This document shows positions 34,813-43,773 of a stretch of DNA of 64,000 nucleotides, piece by piece. Origin of the DNA: Litoribacter populi (GTDB lineage Bacteria > Bacteroidota > Bacteroidia > Cytophagales > Cyclobacteriaceae); contig NZ_VMKN01000002.1 in NCBI RefSeq assembly GCF_007483685.1, positions 335,452 through 399,451 of the forward strand. Direction: 5' to 3'. Every line of letters begins with the position of its first letter. Within the stretch, counting starts at the first letter, position 1. The notes under the pieces are model-generated. The model worked only from the letters and a program-made list of their open reading frames with translations. It had not been told where the DNA came from and searched no databases. The translations under genes and the position numbers were made by a program.

Positions 34813-35196
34813 ATGAAAAGATTTTTAATATTGGCGGCTTGCCTTATGACAAGCCTATCAACCTTTGCCCAAACTGAACCACAGATTAAAGGCGAAGTGA
34901 CCGTCCACGAAACCGATAACAAGGGAAAGCATTTTTCCTACGTAATTGTCAATGAAGGGGAAGAAACCCTTGAAGGTGGGACTTACCGCATTTATCTGAA
35001 AGTAAACAAAAAGTACATCAGTTTTGACCGCACTACTTCGGACCTGGAGCCCGGGCAAGCCATCCGATATGAAAGCAATGAGATTTTTATGAAGGATGAA
35101 AAAACCGAGGAATTAAATTATTTATTGGAGTTGACCACCCGGAAGCCCAAGAAAAGACATACTTTGGAAGAAGGTTTGGTGAAATGGGACAACTAG
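34813..35196 (+). CDS. Secreted hypothetical protein
   Basis: 127 residues from the ATG at 34813. A signal peptide (MKRFLILAACLMTSLSTFAQ) rules out the start 11 codons earlier. The mature part is about 105 residues of beta-rich sequence (KGKHFSYVIVNEGEETLEGG) with a basic end; it could be an Ig-like fold domain, but I recognise no family. It overlaps the start of the next gene by 13 bp, so the two are probably translated from one mRNA. Confidence 0.75.
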   Translation: MKRFLILAACLMTSLSTFAQTEPQIKGEVTVHETDNKGKHFSYVIVNEGEETLEGGTYRIYLKVNKKYISFDRTTSDLEPGQAIRYESNEIFMKDEKTEELNYLLELTTRKPKKRHTLEEGLVKWDN

Positions 35197-35612
35197 AAGA
35201 TCCATATAATCTAGTTCGCTTTGAAGAAGCTCAAAGTCAAAGTTTGAGTCTGGCAAAAATGGAGCTTTTCAAAGGGAGGAAAACATCTCACTGGATGTGG
35301 TATATTTTTCCGCAATTGAGCCATTTGGGGTATAGCGACACAGCCAAATATTACGGCATTAAAAACTTGGAAGAAGCAAAGGCGTATTTTGCGCATCCTG
35401 TATTGGGCAAGAACCTGTTGGACTGCTGTAACATATTGCTCCAGCATAACGAAAAATCCGCTTTGGCTATATTGGGTTCGCCGGATAACCTTAAGTTGAA
35501 ATCATGCGCAACCCTTTTTCTGGAAACTTCTCATGAACCTGTTTTCAAGAAAATCCTAGATGAGTTTTTTGAAGGGAAATCAGATCAAAAAACTTTACAA
35601 TTTTTAAAATAA
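35184..35612 (+). CDS. DUF1810 family protein
   Basis: 142 residues matching DUF1810. The family pattern DPYNLVRFEEAQ, then GRKTSHWMWYIFPQL, then GYSDTAKYYGI and AYFAHPVLG is complete. It is an alpha-helical cytosolic protein of unknown function found widely in bacteria and plants. Its start lies within the last codons of the upstream gene. Confidence 0.93.
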   Translation: MGQLEDPYNLVRFEEAQSQSLSLAKMELFKGRKTSHWMWYIFPQLSHLGYSDTAKYYGIKNLEEAKAYFAHPVLGKNLLDCCNILLQHNEKSALAILGSPDNLKLKSCATLFLETSHEPVFKKILDEFFEGKSDQKTLQFLK

Positions 35613-35710
35613 AAATTGGCAGCAAGTAACTTCTTAGGTTTTCAATTTTGACTTATTTTAGGTAAATTGCTTAAAGCATTATTTTTATAATTCACTTCAA
35701 TTTTTCAACT

Positions 35711-36811
35711 ATGAAGACAGCCAAAGTTTTTGTTGACCCGGCTACCCGTATCAATTACAGCACCTATTATTTACTTGGACTATATGATTATTTTGGAAGA
35801 AAGTATGTGAATTTTAAAAGAAGTCCCTTTCATACTCTTTATCAAAGCCGGGACAAAAGCGACAATGGCGATTATTTTAATTATATGGCATTTGTTGTAA
35901 ATACAGCTGGCAAGACAATAAAATATATCATAGACTTTAGAGACAGCCCTGAAATATATGAACATGCTTATCAATGGTGCGATGTATATGCCAAAATTAA
36001 TATAAATCTGGAAGTCCTAGGGGATCGTAAAGATTTTAACAAATTGATATCGATTGGCCCCGGCTTCAGTATCCGGATTTGGGGAAAATGGAAGACATAT
36101 TGGACCTGCTTTCAAAATCTCTGGAAGCTGCGGTTCCGAACTGGAATATATTGGAAGACCTTTGTGAGAACTTATGAGAACCAGTTGGAAAAATCTTATC
36201 TCAACCAATTTGTGGGGCTCAAGAAAAGTTCACAAGGAAGTAGAAAGCCTTATATCTTCACCATTGCCACCCTTTGGGAACACGCTAACTGTCAAATGGG
36301 CACCAATCATTTAAGAAAAGAATTCATGAAAATCTGCAAGAAAAGCCCCTTATGTAAATTTGAGGGGGGATTCTTCTTTTACAAAAAATTCAAGGGTGTG
36401 AAGGATTTCAAGGATTTGGAAGTCAAAAAATTCACACCTCATGAAGAGTTCTTGAGGAAAACCCACGACTCAGCATTAGTCTTCAACACCCCCTCAGTCT
36501 TCAATTGCCACGGATGGAAGCTGGGTGAATACTTTGCCATGGGAAAAGCTATGATTTCCTCACCTATCGTCAATAAATTACCTGAGAAATTGGTCCATGG
36601 GGAAAATGTTCATTTCATTGAGGACATCAGTGAAATGGAGGATGCCTTAAATTACATGCTGAGCAACGAAGCTTACCGAAAGAAATTGGAAATCGGGGCC
36701 CGAAAGTACTATAACGACCATATAGCACCCATCAGAGCCATCTGTAGCATCATAAATCGTAGTCATCCAGTAAGAGTAACGCATAGGTTCTCAGAAGTCT
36801 TAGCCGGATAA
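35711..36811 (+). CDS. Glycosyltransferase-like protein
   Basis: 366 residues. The N-terminal half has aromatic/basic sequence (WGKWKTYWTCFQNLWKLRF, about 123-141). The C-terminal half resembles a GT-B donor domain: ALVFNTPSVFNCHGWKLGEYFAMGKAMISSPI is the loop-helix normally bearing the E-x7-E motif, followed by FIEDISEMEDALNYML. A conventional E-x7-E is not complete. Likely an LPS or capsule sugar transferase related to GT1/GT4, with low certainty on class. Not near other polysaccharide genes. Confidence 0.65.
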   Translation: MKTAKVFVDPATRINYSTYYLLGLYDYFGRKYVNFKRSPFHTLYQSRDKSDNGDYFNYMAFVVNTAGKTIKYIIDFRDSPEIYEHAYQWCDVYAKININLEVLGDRKDFNKLISIGPGFSIRIWGKWKTYWTCFQNLWKLRFRTGIYWKTFVRTYENQLEKSYLNQFVGLKKSSQGSRKPYIFTIATLWEHANCQMGTNHLRKEFMKICKKSPLCKFEGGFFFYKKFKGVKDFKDLEVKKFTPHEEFLRKTHDSALVFNTPSVFNCHGWKLGEYFAMGKAMISSPIVNKLPEKLVHGENVHFIEDISEMEDALNYMLSNEAYRKKLEIGARKYYNDHIAPIRAICSIINRSHPVRVTHRFSEVLAG

Positions 36812-36908
36812 GTTGATTTTTCAACACTCTGTATATCAATAGTTCCAACTCTAATTAAAGGCGTAAAAATTAAAGAAAATTAACATTATAATATCAGTTC
36901 CATTTCCA

Positions 36909-36916
36909 TATATTTG
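36909..36916 (+). promoter_or_regulatory. Putative -7 element of the beta-barrel gene
   Basis: TATATTTG, an exact TAnnTTTG, 21 bp upstream of the start codon at 36938. No TTG is seen at the -33 position. Confidence 0.45.
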
Positions 36917-36937
36917 CGCGCTTAATTTTATGGAAAT

Positions 36938-37825
36938 ATGAAAAAACTCATCCTAGCTTTGGGATTGATTTTCCCCCTTGTAGCCTTTGCGCAAACAGAG
37001 CGGGACAGTGTACGTCAGGAAAACCTGATGCTTGATAGCCTTTTTATTCAGGAGGTGGAGAATGTAAGGGGAGAAAAGCCAAAGGTCCTTCATGCCGAGC
37101 CCTTGTATATTGACTTGATCCGTGACTTGGGGGCCAGAAAAGGCGAGAAAGAGTGGAACGTGGGGATGGGTATGAAGGCTGGTCGGCATTACAATGAGTT
37201 TGAAACCCTGATCGAGTACGAATGGGCCCCGATAGACCGATTGGGTTTTGAGATCGAGCTACCTGTCACCATGTACAGCCAACCAATTAGTATGGCCAAT
37301 TCTGATGTAAGTAAGCCATCAAATAGATTGGAAAGCTTAAAGCTGGCTACTCAGTGGTCTTTTCTGGTTTCAGAGAAGCACAACACTACTTTGGCACTTG
37401 GCTATATTCATGAGTTTGAATTAACCGACTTGAACAGGATGGGCCAAGAAAAAGCCTATCAGGGCAACATCTACAACCCATTTTTTGTGGCAGCAAAAAG
37501 ATGGGGCAGAAATTACCATACCCTGATCTATACAGGTCCCAAGTTTATACAGGAATTTCACCACAAGGGAAGCCACCAGATATTTGAAATCAACACCAAC
37601 TTCCATTATATGATTACCGGTACCAGAAATTTTATCGGTTTGGAGGTCAACAAGGAGATTGTCAACAACAAGCTGCTGACCGTGATGCGTCCACAGATGA
37701 GGGTAGCCTTGGCAGAAAACCTTATGGTAGGCATTGTATCTGGTATCCCCATTAATACAGAAGTTCAGGGATTGAGCTCTTTTGTAAGGATCATCTACGA
37801 ACCCGGATTTAAGACTATGCATTAA
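36938..37825 (+). CDS. Outer-membrane beta-barrel-like protein (HAEPL family)
   Basis: 295 residues. A signal peptide (MKKLILALGLIFPLVAFAQ) is followed by a short linker with the family-defining segment VLHAEPLYIDLIRDLGARKG. Amphipathic strands alternate (GFEIELPVTMYSQ, TTLALGYIHEFELTD, YHTLIYTGPKFIQEF), suggesting a 10-12-strand barrel. I recall this as a conserved Bacteroidota protein without assigned function. A bidirectional terminator follows. Confidence 0.7.
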   Translation: MKKLILALGLIFPLVAFAQTERDSVRQENLMLDSLFIQEVENVRGEKPKVLHAEPLYIDLIRDLGARKGEKEWNVGMGMKAGRHYNEFETLIEYEWAPIDRLGFEIELPVTMYSQPISMANSDVSKPSNRLESLKLATQWSFLVSEKHNTTLALGYIHEFELTDLNRMGQEKAYQGNIYNPFFVAAKRWGRNYHTLIYTGPKFIQEFHHKGSHQIFEINTNFHYMITGTRNFIGLEVNKEIVNNKLLTVMRPQMRVALAENLMVGIVSGIPINTEVQGLSSFVRIIYEPGFKTMH

Positions 37826-37827
37826 AA

Positions 37828-37855
37828 AAAGGCTTCCAAACGGAAGCCTTTTTCT
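37828..37855 (+). terminator. Bidirectional terminator
   Basis: A 10-bp stem AAAGGCTTCC / GGAAGCCTTT with an AAAC loop and T/A-rich tails on both sides, between convergent genes. Confidence 0.9.
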
Positions 37856-37879
37856 TTGTCCTTTTTAAATAGAAATCAT

Positions 37880-38248
37880 CTAATTACCATCTGATTTCCT
37901 ACCCGCTTTTGCAGCTTTTTTCACTTGCTTATCAGCTCTGATTCGAGATTTTTGGGCCTTTTTTTCCATGTTTGCAGACCTCCTGGCTTGTTTATGAGCC
38001 ATTTTGGCATCCCTGTTAGCTTTCTTAGCAACCCTCTCCTTTTTCTTGTAATCTTTGCTCAAGGCATTGGCATCATCCTGTCTCCCTTGATTCTCTCTAT
38101 CCAAGACATCAGCCCTATTTTGATTCTGCTTTTCTTGGGCCTTCACTTCTTTTTTACTCAGAGGTTTGGTCGTCTGAGCAAGGGCGTGTTGGCCGGCAAA
38201 AAGAAATCCTGCCAACATTACCATCGATAAAACATTTTTAATATTCAT
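37880..38248 (-). CDS. Secreted Lys/Arg-rich protein
   Basis: 122 residues. A signal peptide ending HALAQ is followed by a mature chain of nearly only Lys, Arg, Ala, Gln, Asn and Asp in heptad-like order (VAKKANRDAKMAHKQARRSA). It probably forms a single highly basic helix or is disordered. It could bind nucleic acid, LPS or peptidoglycan; nothing more is supportable. It lies 2 bp downstream of the desaturase gene and so may be co-transcribed with it. Confidence 0.75.
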   Translation of the reverse strand: MNIKNVLSMVMLAGFLFAGQHALAQTTKPLSKKEVKAQEKQNQNRADVLDRENQGRQDDANALSKDYKKKERVAKKANRDAKMAHKQARRSANMEKKAQKSRIRADKQVKKAAKAGRKSDGN

Positions 38249-38250
38249 AT

Positions 38251-39375
38251 TTATATCTGTTCTTGGAGGCTTTTGACCTCCTCTCTTTTTGAACTTGAAA
38301 CTGGCCTACCCATTTTCTTAAGAAAATTAGAGTGTGACCTTAAAGCGGTAAAAAATGTTTCATTCTCATGGTAAGGCAAATTATGTTCCAAAGCCGTCTC
38401 TTTTACAATATCCGATATGGCCGGATAATGTATATGACAAATTTTAGGAAATAAGTGGTGCTCTACTTGGCAATTAAGCCCTCCACAAAGAAATGTTGCC
38501 AATTTACTTTTTCGAGAAAAGTTTGCTGTGGTCCTCATTTGATGCTCAGCCCATGCCTCCTCAATATTCTCATTTTCCTCAGGTTGTGGAAATGAAGTCT
38601 GCTCCACGAGGTGAGCCAATTGAAACACCAATCCCAACACAAGGCCTTCAGCAAAATTTAATGCCAAGAATCCAATTAAATATTGCCACCAAGTAATATC
38701 CATCACTACCAAAGGAAGAATGATGAACAAGGTGTAATAAAGCAGTTTGTAAAAAAACAGGTTGAAGTATTCGATTTTTGGATGGTTATTTTCATGCTGT
38801 CCTATTTTTTTCTGAAAAAACTTAACGTAGTCCTTTCTGAAAAACCAAGATATGGAAGCCAATGCATATAAGAAAAAAGCATAGATATGCTGGTATCTAT
38901 AAATAGGCTTATATTCCTCCTTCGGAGAGACTCTTACCATGCCTGGGGCCACTTCCAAGTCCCCATCATGATCCACAATATTGGTGTAGGTATGGTGGAT
39001 TTTATTGTGTGTGATATTCCATATATATACGTTGGCACCAATGATATTAAAAAAGAATCCCAAGGATTTATTTACCCAAGATTTGGAAGAATAGGAGCCG
39101 TGTAGTGCATCATGACAGATATTAAAACCAATGAAGGCCATGTTCATTCCCAAGGCTATAGCTAAAATAAATGTGATATAAAGAGGAAAAACCTGCAATA
39201 AAATCAACAGGTATAATGCTACAAAAGATACTATATAGAACACCGTTTTGGCGATCATAGACGTATTGGCTCTCTTTGATATTCCGTTGGACTCAAAATA
39301 TTGATCGACCCTTTTACGGACTGCTAGAAAAAAACTTGAATTATTTGAATCAATAAATTTAAGGGGAGACTGCAT
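38251..39375 (-). CDS. Membrane fatty acid desaturase (front-end type)
   Basis: 374 residues with paired membrane helices (about 42-85, 215-260) and the three histidine boxes of di-iron acyl desaturases: HDALHG (88-93), HNKIHH (123-128) and QVEHHLFP near the C-terminus. A Gln at the third box marks the front-end/linoleoyl-CoA subgroup (DesA3/delta-6-like), here without a fused cytochrome b5 domain. It introduces double bonds into membrane acyl chains, using oxygen and ferredoxin or another donor. A second, soluble-type desaturase is encoded at 52581. Confidence 0.92.
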   Translation of the reverse strand: MQSPLKFIDSNNSSFFLAVRKRVDQYFESNGISKRANTSMIAKTVFYIVSFVALYLLILLQVFPLYITFILAIALGMNMAFIGFNICHDALHGSYSSKSWVNKSLGFFFNIIGANVYIWNITHNKIHHTYTNIVDHDGDLEVAPGMVRVSPKEEYKPIYRYQHIYAFFLYALASISWFFRKDYVKFFQKKIGQHENNHPKIEYFNLFFYKLLYYTLFIILPLVVMDITWWQYLIGFLALNFAEGLVLGLVFQLAHLVEQTSFPQPEENENIEEAWAEHQMRTTANFSRKSKLATFLCGGLNCQVEHHLFPKICHIHYPAISDIVKETALEHNLPYHENETFFTALRSHSNFLKKMGRPVSSSKREEVKSLQEQI

Positions 39376-39575
39376 ATTTTAAAGATTGTGTACTTTAGAA
39401 CAAAATTTCACTAATAATCATTACACATCACAAGACATTCTAATGATTAAAGTTTTTCAAGATATTTTTTTGAACCGTAATTCTACACTTTAAAATTAAT
39501 AAAAAGAAAATTTATTATTGATCAAAATGCCTAAAATTGGTAACTTCAATGGATAAATATTCAAACTAATTTATC

Positions 39576-40394
39576 ATGAAGAAGCGCCTAATTCTCCTTA
39601 TAGATTTTTCCAAATTCTCCGAGCCATTGGTAAAGCTCGCAGGTTTGCTTGCCGAGCAACTTGACGCCAAGATCACTTTAGTCCATCAGATCCCAAGTTT
39701 AGTGCCATCACTTTCCGACTTGGAAAGTAGAGAGGTGCTCATCAGCCATGAAAAAGAAACTGCAACCTCAAAATTGCTGGATCTTATGAAAGTAGCAGGA
39801 TTACCTGAGGAGGACGTATCCATATTGGTGACTGAAAAACACCTACCCCAGATCATAAATGAAAGATCGGTGATGGGGCATGATGATATAGTAATGCTTG
39901 GTCTCAAGGGATCAGGTTTTTTAAAAAAACTACTGATAGGAAGCACTGCAACAAAAATAATAGATGAGACTAACAAACCCATCATGGCAATACCGTCAAC
40001 GCTTACCTCATTTGAACCTTCTAAGTTTGTAGTAGCCGTAAGCTATAGATTTCCCATAAATGAAGAAAGTTTGCTTCATTTACTTGAAACCTTCCGAAAC
40101 TTCAAAGTCAAATTAGAATTTCTAACTGTGATCACTCAGCATGATGACAAGGATAGCAGCTATGCATACTTACTTATTCTTGAGAATAAATTTTCGGAAT
40201 GGGGGGCCACCTACAAAATTTATCAGGGCACAGATGCATTTTCCGAAATTAAAACTCATATCCAAACCCTTCCTAATTCCTATTTAGTAGCCCAAAAAGG
40301 CAGTAGAACCTTAAACGATCAGCTTTTTCGCAAATTCATGCTTAATGATTTAATTCACGACGGTTCCATGCCACTATTGATTCTCCCCAAATGA
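39576..40394 (+). CDS. Universal stress protein, tandem domain
   Basis: 272 residues with two UspA-like domains. The first (about 1-148) contains KRLILLIDFSKFSEPLVKLA and GLKGSGFLKKLLIGSTATKI, resembling the ATP-binding G-2x-G-9x-G(S/T) pattern. The second (about 150-272) lacks it. The stop overlaps the next start by 4 bp, so it is coupled to the Kef-type antiporter and may sense the energy or potassium state for it. Confidence 0.9.
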   Translation: MKKRLILLIDFSKFSEPLVKLAGLLAEQLDAKITLVHQIPSLVPSLSDLESREVLISHEKETATSKLLDLMKVAGLPEEDVSILVTEKHLPQIINERSVMGHDDIVMLGLKGSGFLKKLLIGSTATKIIDETNKPIMAIPSTLTSFEPSKFVVAVSYRFPINEESLLHLLETFRNFKVKLEFLTVITQHDDKDSSYAYLLILENKFSEWGATYKIYQGTDAFSEIKTHIQTLPNSYLVAQKGSRTLNDQLFRKFMLNDLIHDGSMPLLILPK

Positions 40395-42046
40395 TCTGGC
40401 TTTCATCTTTAGCAGAAAACCCCTTCTACGAGTTTGCCATTATTTTATTTTTGGCCGCTGTGATGGGTGGGCTTGGTCAGTTGCTCAAGCAACCCTTGAT
40501 TGTGATGTTCATTGCCTTAGGTATTTTAGTAGGGCCTGCATTTCTTAATGTCGTAAAATCGGAAGACAATATCCACCTACTCGCAGAAATTGGGATTGTC
40601 ATCCTGCTGTTTATTGTAGGACTAAAGCTTGATCTCCGCATTATCAATTCTATAGGTAAAATTGCTTTACTAACCGGCTTGGGACAAGTTTTATTCACTT
40701 CCCTTATCGGATTTTTCATTGGGTTGGCATTGGACTTCACGTACCTGCACAGCTTTTATATTGCCGTAGCACTGACATTTTCCAGTACTATTATCATTGT
40801 AAAACTACTATCGGACAAAAAAGAAATCGACTCCCTCCACGGCCAGATAGCCATAGGCTTTTTGATCGTACAGGACATTGTAGTGATTTTAGTGATGATT
40901 GTGCTTTCGGCGATGGGTCAAAGCGAAGGTGAATCTTTCTGGGATGACATGGGCCAGACCTTATTCGCTGGCGCTGTTTTGGGCTTATTGACATTTATCG
41001 CGATGAAATTCGTCATCCCTCGGTTGAGTATGTTTCTAGCAAAGTCTCAAGAGCTTTTAACCTTGTTTGCTATCGCATGGGCGCTAGCCATGGCCGCCCT
41101 CGGCGATGTAATGGGCTTCAGCGGGGAAGTAGGTGCTTTCTTGGCCGGGGTAAGCTTGGCTTCCTCCCAATTTAAGGATGTGATCAGCAGTCGACTTATC
41201 AGCTTACGGGATTTCCTGCTCCTTTTCTTTTTTGTAAACCTGGGAGCAAACCTCGACCTGGGAATTATCGGAAATCAGATACCTTCATCGATGATATTTT
41301 CTGTATTCGTGTTGGTGGGAAACCCCATTATCGTTTTGGTAATCATGGGGGCTATGGGATATAGGAAAAGAACCGGCTTCCTGGCAGGGCTTACCGTGGC
41401 TCAAATCAGTGAATTCTCCCTGATATTTGCCGGATTGGGCTTATCAGTGGGCCACATTACAGAGGACGTGGTAGGATTGATCACCTTGGTAGGCTTGATC
41501 ACAATTGGACTTTCCACTTATTTGATCATTTATAGCCATCCAATATATGACTTTATCGCCCCTGCTTTGAGCATTTTTGAAAGAAAGCATCCATACAGGG
41601 AGGCAGAGTTTGAAGAAGAAATCCATGCCCGCTACGATTTGATCATTTTTGGATTAGGTAGATTTGGGTCAAAAGTAGCCGAACTATTGGATCAGTACCA
41701 GGACATCAAGTACCTGGCAATCGATTTTGACCCCCAGGTGGTCAAGGAATGGCGAAAAAAAGGGGACCATGTGATCTATGGGGACATTGAAGATCCGGAC
41801 CTGATGGATTCACTACCCCTGGGCGCTGCCAAATGCGTCATCAGCACCGTTCCCAATACAGAACTTTCAATAAATCTCATCCATGCCTTAAGAAGACATA
41901 AATATCAGGGCAAAGTATATGTGACTGCCATGCACGAAAAAGACGTGGGCATTCTGCAAGCCGAAAAGCCGGATGTGGTCTTGCTCCCTCATCAGTTGGC
42001 AGCCAACACCTTCTACCATGCCCTAATGGAGGAAGTCAAAGCCTAA
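40391..42046 (+). CDS. Kef-type cation:proton antiporter with TrkA-N domain
   Basis: 551 residues. A CPA2 membrane domain with about 12 helices (1-385, including FSGEVGAFLAGVSLA) is followed by a cytosolic TrkA-N/RCK Rossmann domain from ~412 with YDLIIFGLGRFGSKVAELL. Similar to KefB/YbaL; probably a K+/H+ or Na+/H+ antiporter gated by nucleotide. No TrkA-C is visible. It forms an operon with the universal stress protein. Its last base abuts the stop of the convergent phosphate transporter gene, leaving no terminator space. Confidence 0.92.
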   Translation: MIWLSSLAENPFYEFAIILFLAAVMGGLGQLLKQPLIVMFIALGILVGPAFLNVVKSEDNIHLLAEIGIVILLFIVGLKLDLRIINSIGKIALLTGLGQVLFTSLIGFFIGLALDFTYLHSFYIAVALTFSSTIIIVKLLSDKKEIDSLHGQIAIGFLIVQDIVVILVMIVLSAMGQSEGESFWDDMGQTLFAGAVLGLLTFIAMKFVIPRLSMFLAKSQELLTLFAIAWALAMAALGDVMGFSGEVGAFLAGVSLASSQFKDVISSRLISLRDFLLLFFFVNLGANLDLGIIGNQIPSSMIFSVFVLVGNPIIVLVIMGAMGYRKRTGFLAGLTVAQISEFSLIFAGLGLSVGHITEDVVGLITLVGLITIGLSTYLIIYSHPIYDFIAPALSIFERKHPYREAEFEEEIHARYDLIIFGLGRFGSKVAELLDQYQDIKYLAIDFDPQVVKEWRKKGDHVIYGDIEDPDLMDSLPLGAAKCVISTVPNTELSINLIHALRRHKYQGKVYVTAMHEKDVGILQAEKPDVVLLPHQLAANTFYHALMEEVKA

Positions 42047-43699
42047 TCAAGTCTCTAAAACTTCCTGTTTTGAGCGAAATTTCCATAACTCTACAGCCTG
42101 ACCAAGGTTTTCCAGGGAAGTGGAAGCCTGCCTTATGACATTTGCTAAAGTGGAAACCGGAAATAATTCTTGCCTGTTCTTGCGGAGTTCGACATGAAGG
42201 AAGGTATTGATTTCTTTAAGGAAAAGTTCGTTCCCGTAGCGCCAAGTATTTAGGCTGTTGTAAGTCAAGGAATCTTTAGCCAAGCTTGCCTCGAGGTCTA
42301 TCAAACTCTTTTTAAGCTGATTTCTAAGTTTTTTCAAAATCTCAGAAGTTAGTGCATCTTCCGAGTTTTCCATTTGCCGAAGATTATGCTGAATGTCCTT
42401 GATATCTTTGGCAGCAAAAATCATAGATCGCATCCCCAGCATCAAATTGGTCAGTGATTCTGCCTCCTCTTCGCTCAGCACTTCCTCCTGAAGGGAAACA
42501 TGGTAAGCAGTAAGTTCATCCTCAATCTCCTTGAGTTGATTATAATTTTCAATTGGATCCTTTACCTCCCCCACTATCCTTCTCCACGTAGGCATTTTAC
42601 GAAGATTTTTCCCAGCCTGAAAAGTACCTATGATGAAATTAACAGTTTTTTCAAAAGTAGCGGCCACCTCCTTTTCCACAGCCGACACGGCCACTTCTGG
42701 CACTTTGGTAGATACGTTTTTAATGTAAAGGGTTTGCCCTCTAGGTTCAGATTTTGAAAAACGCTGCTTGAGCCATTTCTCCAAGATTCCCAAAAATGGC
42801 AAAAACAAAAGTACCCCAAGCACCTTGATTAAAGTGCTAAAGATCACCAAATCAATCAATGGATCCTGCACTGGGAATAGCCTCAAAGTCAAGTTTACCA
42901 GGTTTTCTATGAAGGCATAAATCAAGATACCTGTTACAAGGTTGAAAAGAAGGTGGGCCAAAGCCAGGCGTTTTTTGTCTGCCGCCCCACCCATGGCACC
43001 GATAGCCACGGTAATAGTCGTGCCGATATTGGCCCCTACGACCATGGCAGCAGCTTGAGTAAGGGTAACGACATCTGCATGGACACCTGAAAGGATGATT
43101 ACCATCATGGCCGAACTCGATTGGATCAGGGCTGTAACGACAATCCCAATCCCCAAAAACATCCAAAGTCCATATTGCTGATATTGCTTAAAATCTATTT
43201 GGGTGGCCACTTCTTCGATGGCCACTTTCATAAAGTCCAATCCCAAAAATAGCAGTCCGAACCCTATACAACAATAGCCGATGTTTTTCAATACGGGACG
43301 TTGTTGCAGAAATATCACTGAAAGGCTTCCTAAACCAAGAAATGGCAAGGAAAAATCGGCTACGCTAAGCTTAAATCCCAATGTGGCCACTATCCAGGCA
43401 GTGATGGTAGTCCCCAAATTTGCACCAAGAATTACACCCAATGAACTGCGAAGATTGATTACTCTTGCTCCTAAAAAAGCCAATACCATCAAAGTCACCA
43501 GAGAGCTGCTCTGCAAAACGGCAGTAATCAAACCTCCAACCAACACTCCTTTCCAGGGCTGGTCGGTTAGGCTTTGCAACATTTTACGGAATGATTTCCC
43601 GGCCAGTTCCTTCAGGGCTGTTTCCAACTGGCTCATACCAAAAAGAAACACCCCTATACCGGCTAAAAACCGCCAAAAATCAAAATTTGGTTCTTCCAT
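42047..43699 (-). CDS. Na/Pi cotransporter with PhoU-like tail
   Basis: 550 residues from the ATG at 43699; the alternative TTG eight codons earlier adds no conserved sequence. Two Na_Pi_cotrans repeats are marked by GLITAVLQSSSLVTLMVLAF and GIVVTALIQSSSAMMVII. The QSSS motifs bind sodium and phosphate. The C-terminal ~210 residues form PhoU-like helices (LTNLMLGMRSMIFAAKDIKD). This is the NptA/YjbB type; it may import or export phosphate. It is convergent with the antiporter gene with zero gap. Confidence 0.92.
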   Translation of the reverse strand: MEEPNFDFWRFLAGIGVFLFGMSQLETALKELAGKSFRKMLQSLTDQPWKGVLVGGLITAVLQSSSLVTLMVLAFLGARVINLRSSLGVILGANLGTTITAWIVATLGFKLSVADFSLPFLGLGSLSVIFLQQRPVLKNIGYCCIGFGLLFLGLDFMKVAIEEVATQIDFKQYQQYGLWMFLGIGIVVTALIQSSSAMMVIILSGVHADVVTLTQAAAMVVGANIGTTITVAIGAMGGAADKKRLALAHLLFNLVTGILIYAFIENLVNLTLRLFPVQDPLIDLVIFSTLIKVLGVLLFLPFLGILEKWLKQRFSKSEPRGQTLYIKNVSTKVPEVAVSAVEKEVAATFEKTVNFIIGTFQAGKNLRKMPTWRRIVGEVKDPIENYNQLKEIEDELTAYHVSLQEEVLSEEEAESLTNLMLGMRSMIFAAKDIKDIQHNLRQMENSEDALTSEILKKLRNQLKKSLIDLEASLAKDSLTYNSLNTWRYGNELFLKEINTFLHVELRKNRQELFPVSTLANVIRQASTSLENLGQAVELWKFRSKQEVLET

Positions 43700-43773
43700 T
43701 AATTTCGTACAGCTAGTAAGCAAATATAAGTAAAGCCTACCGGAATAGAGGAGTATTTTCTTTAGGAATGGTC

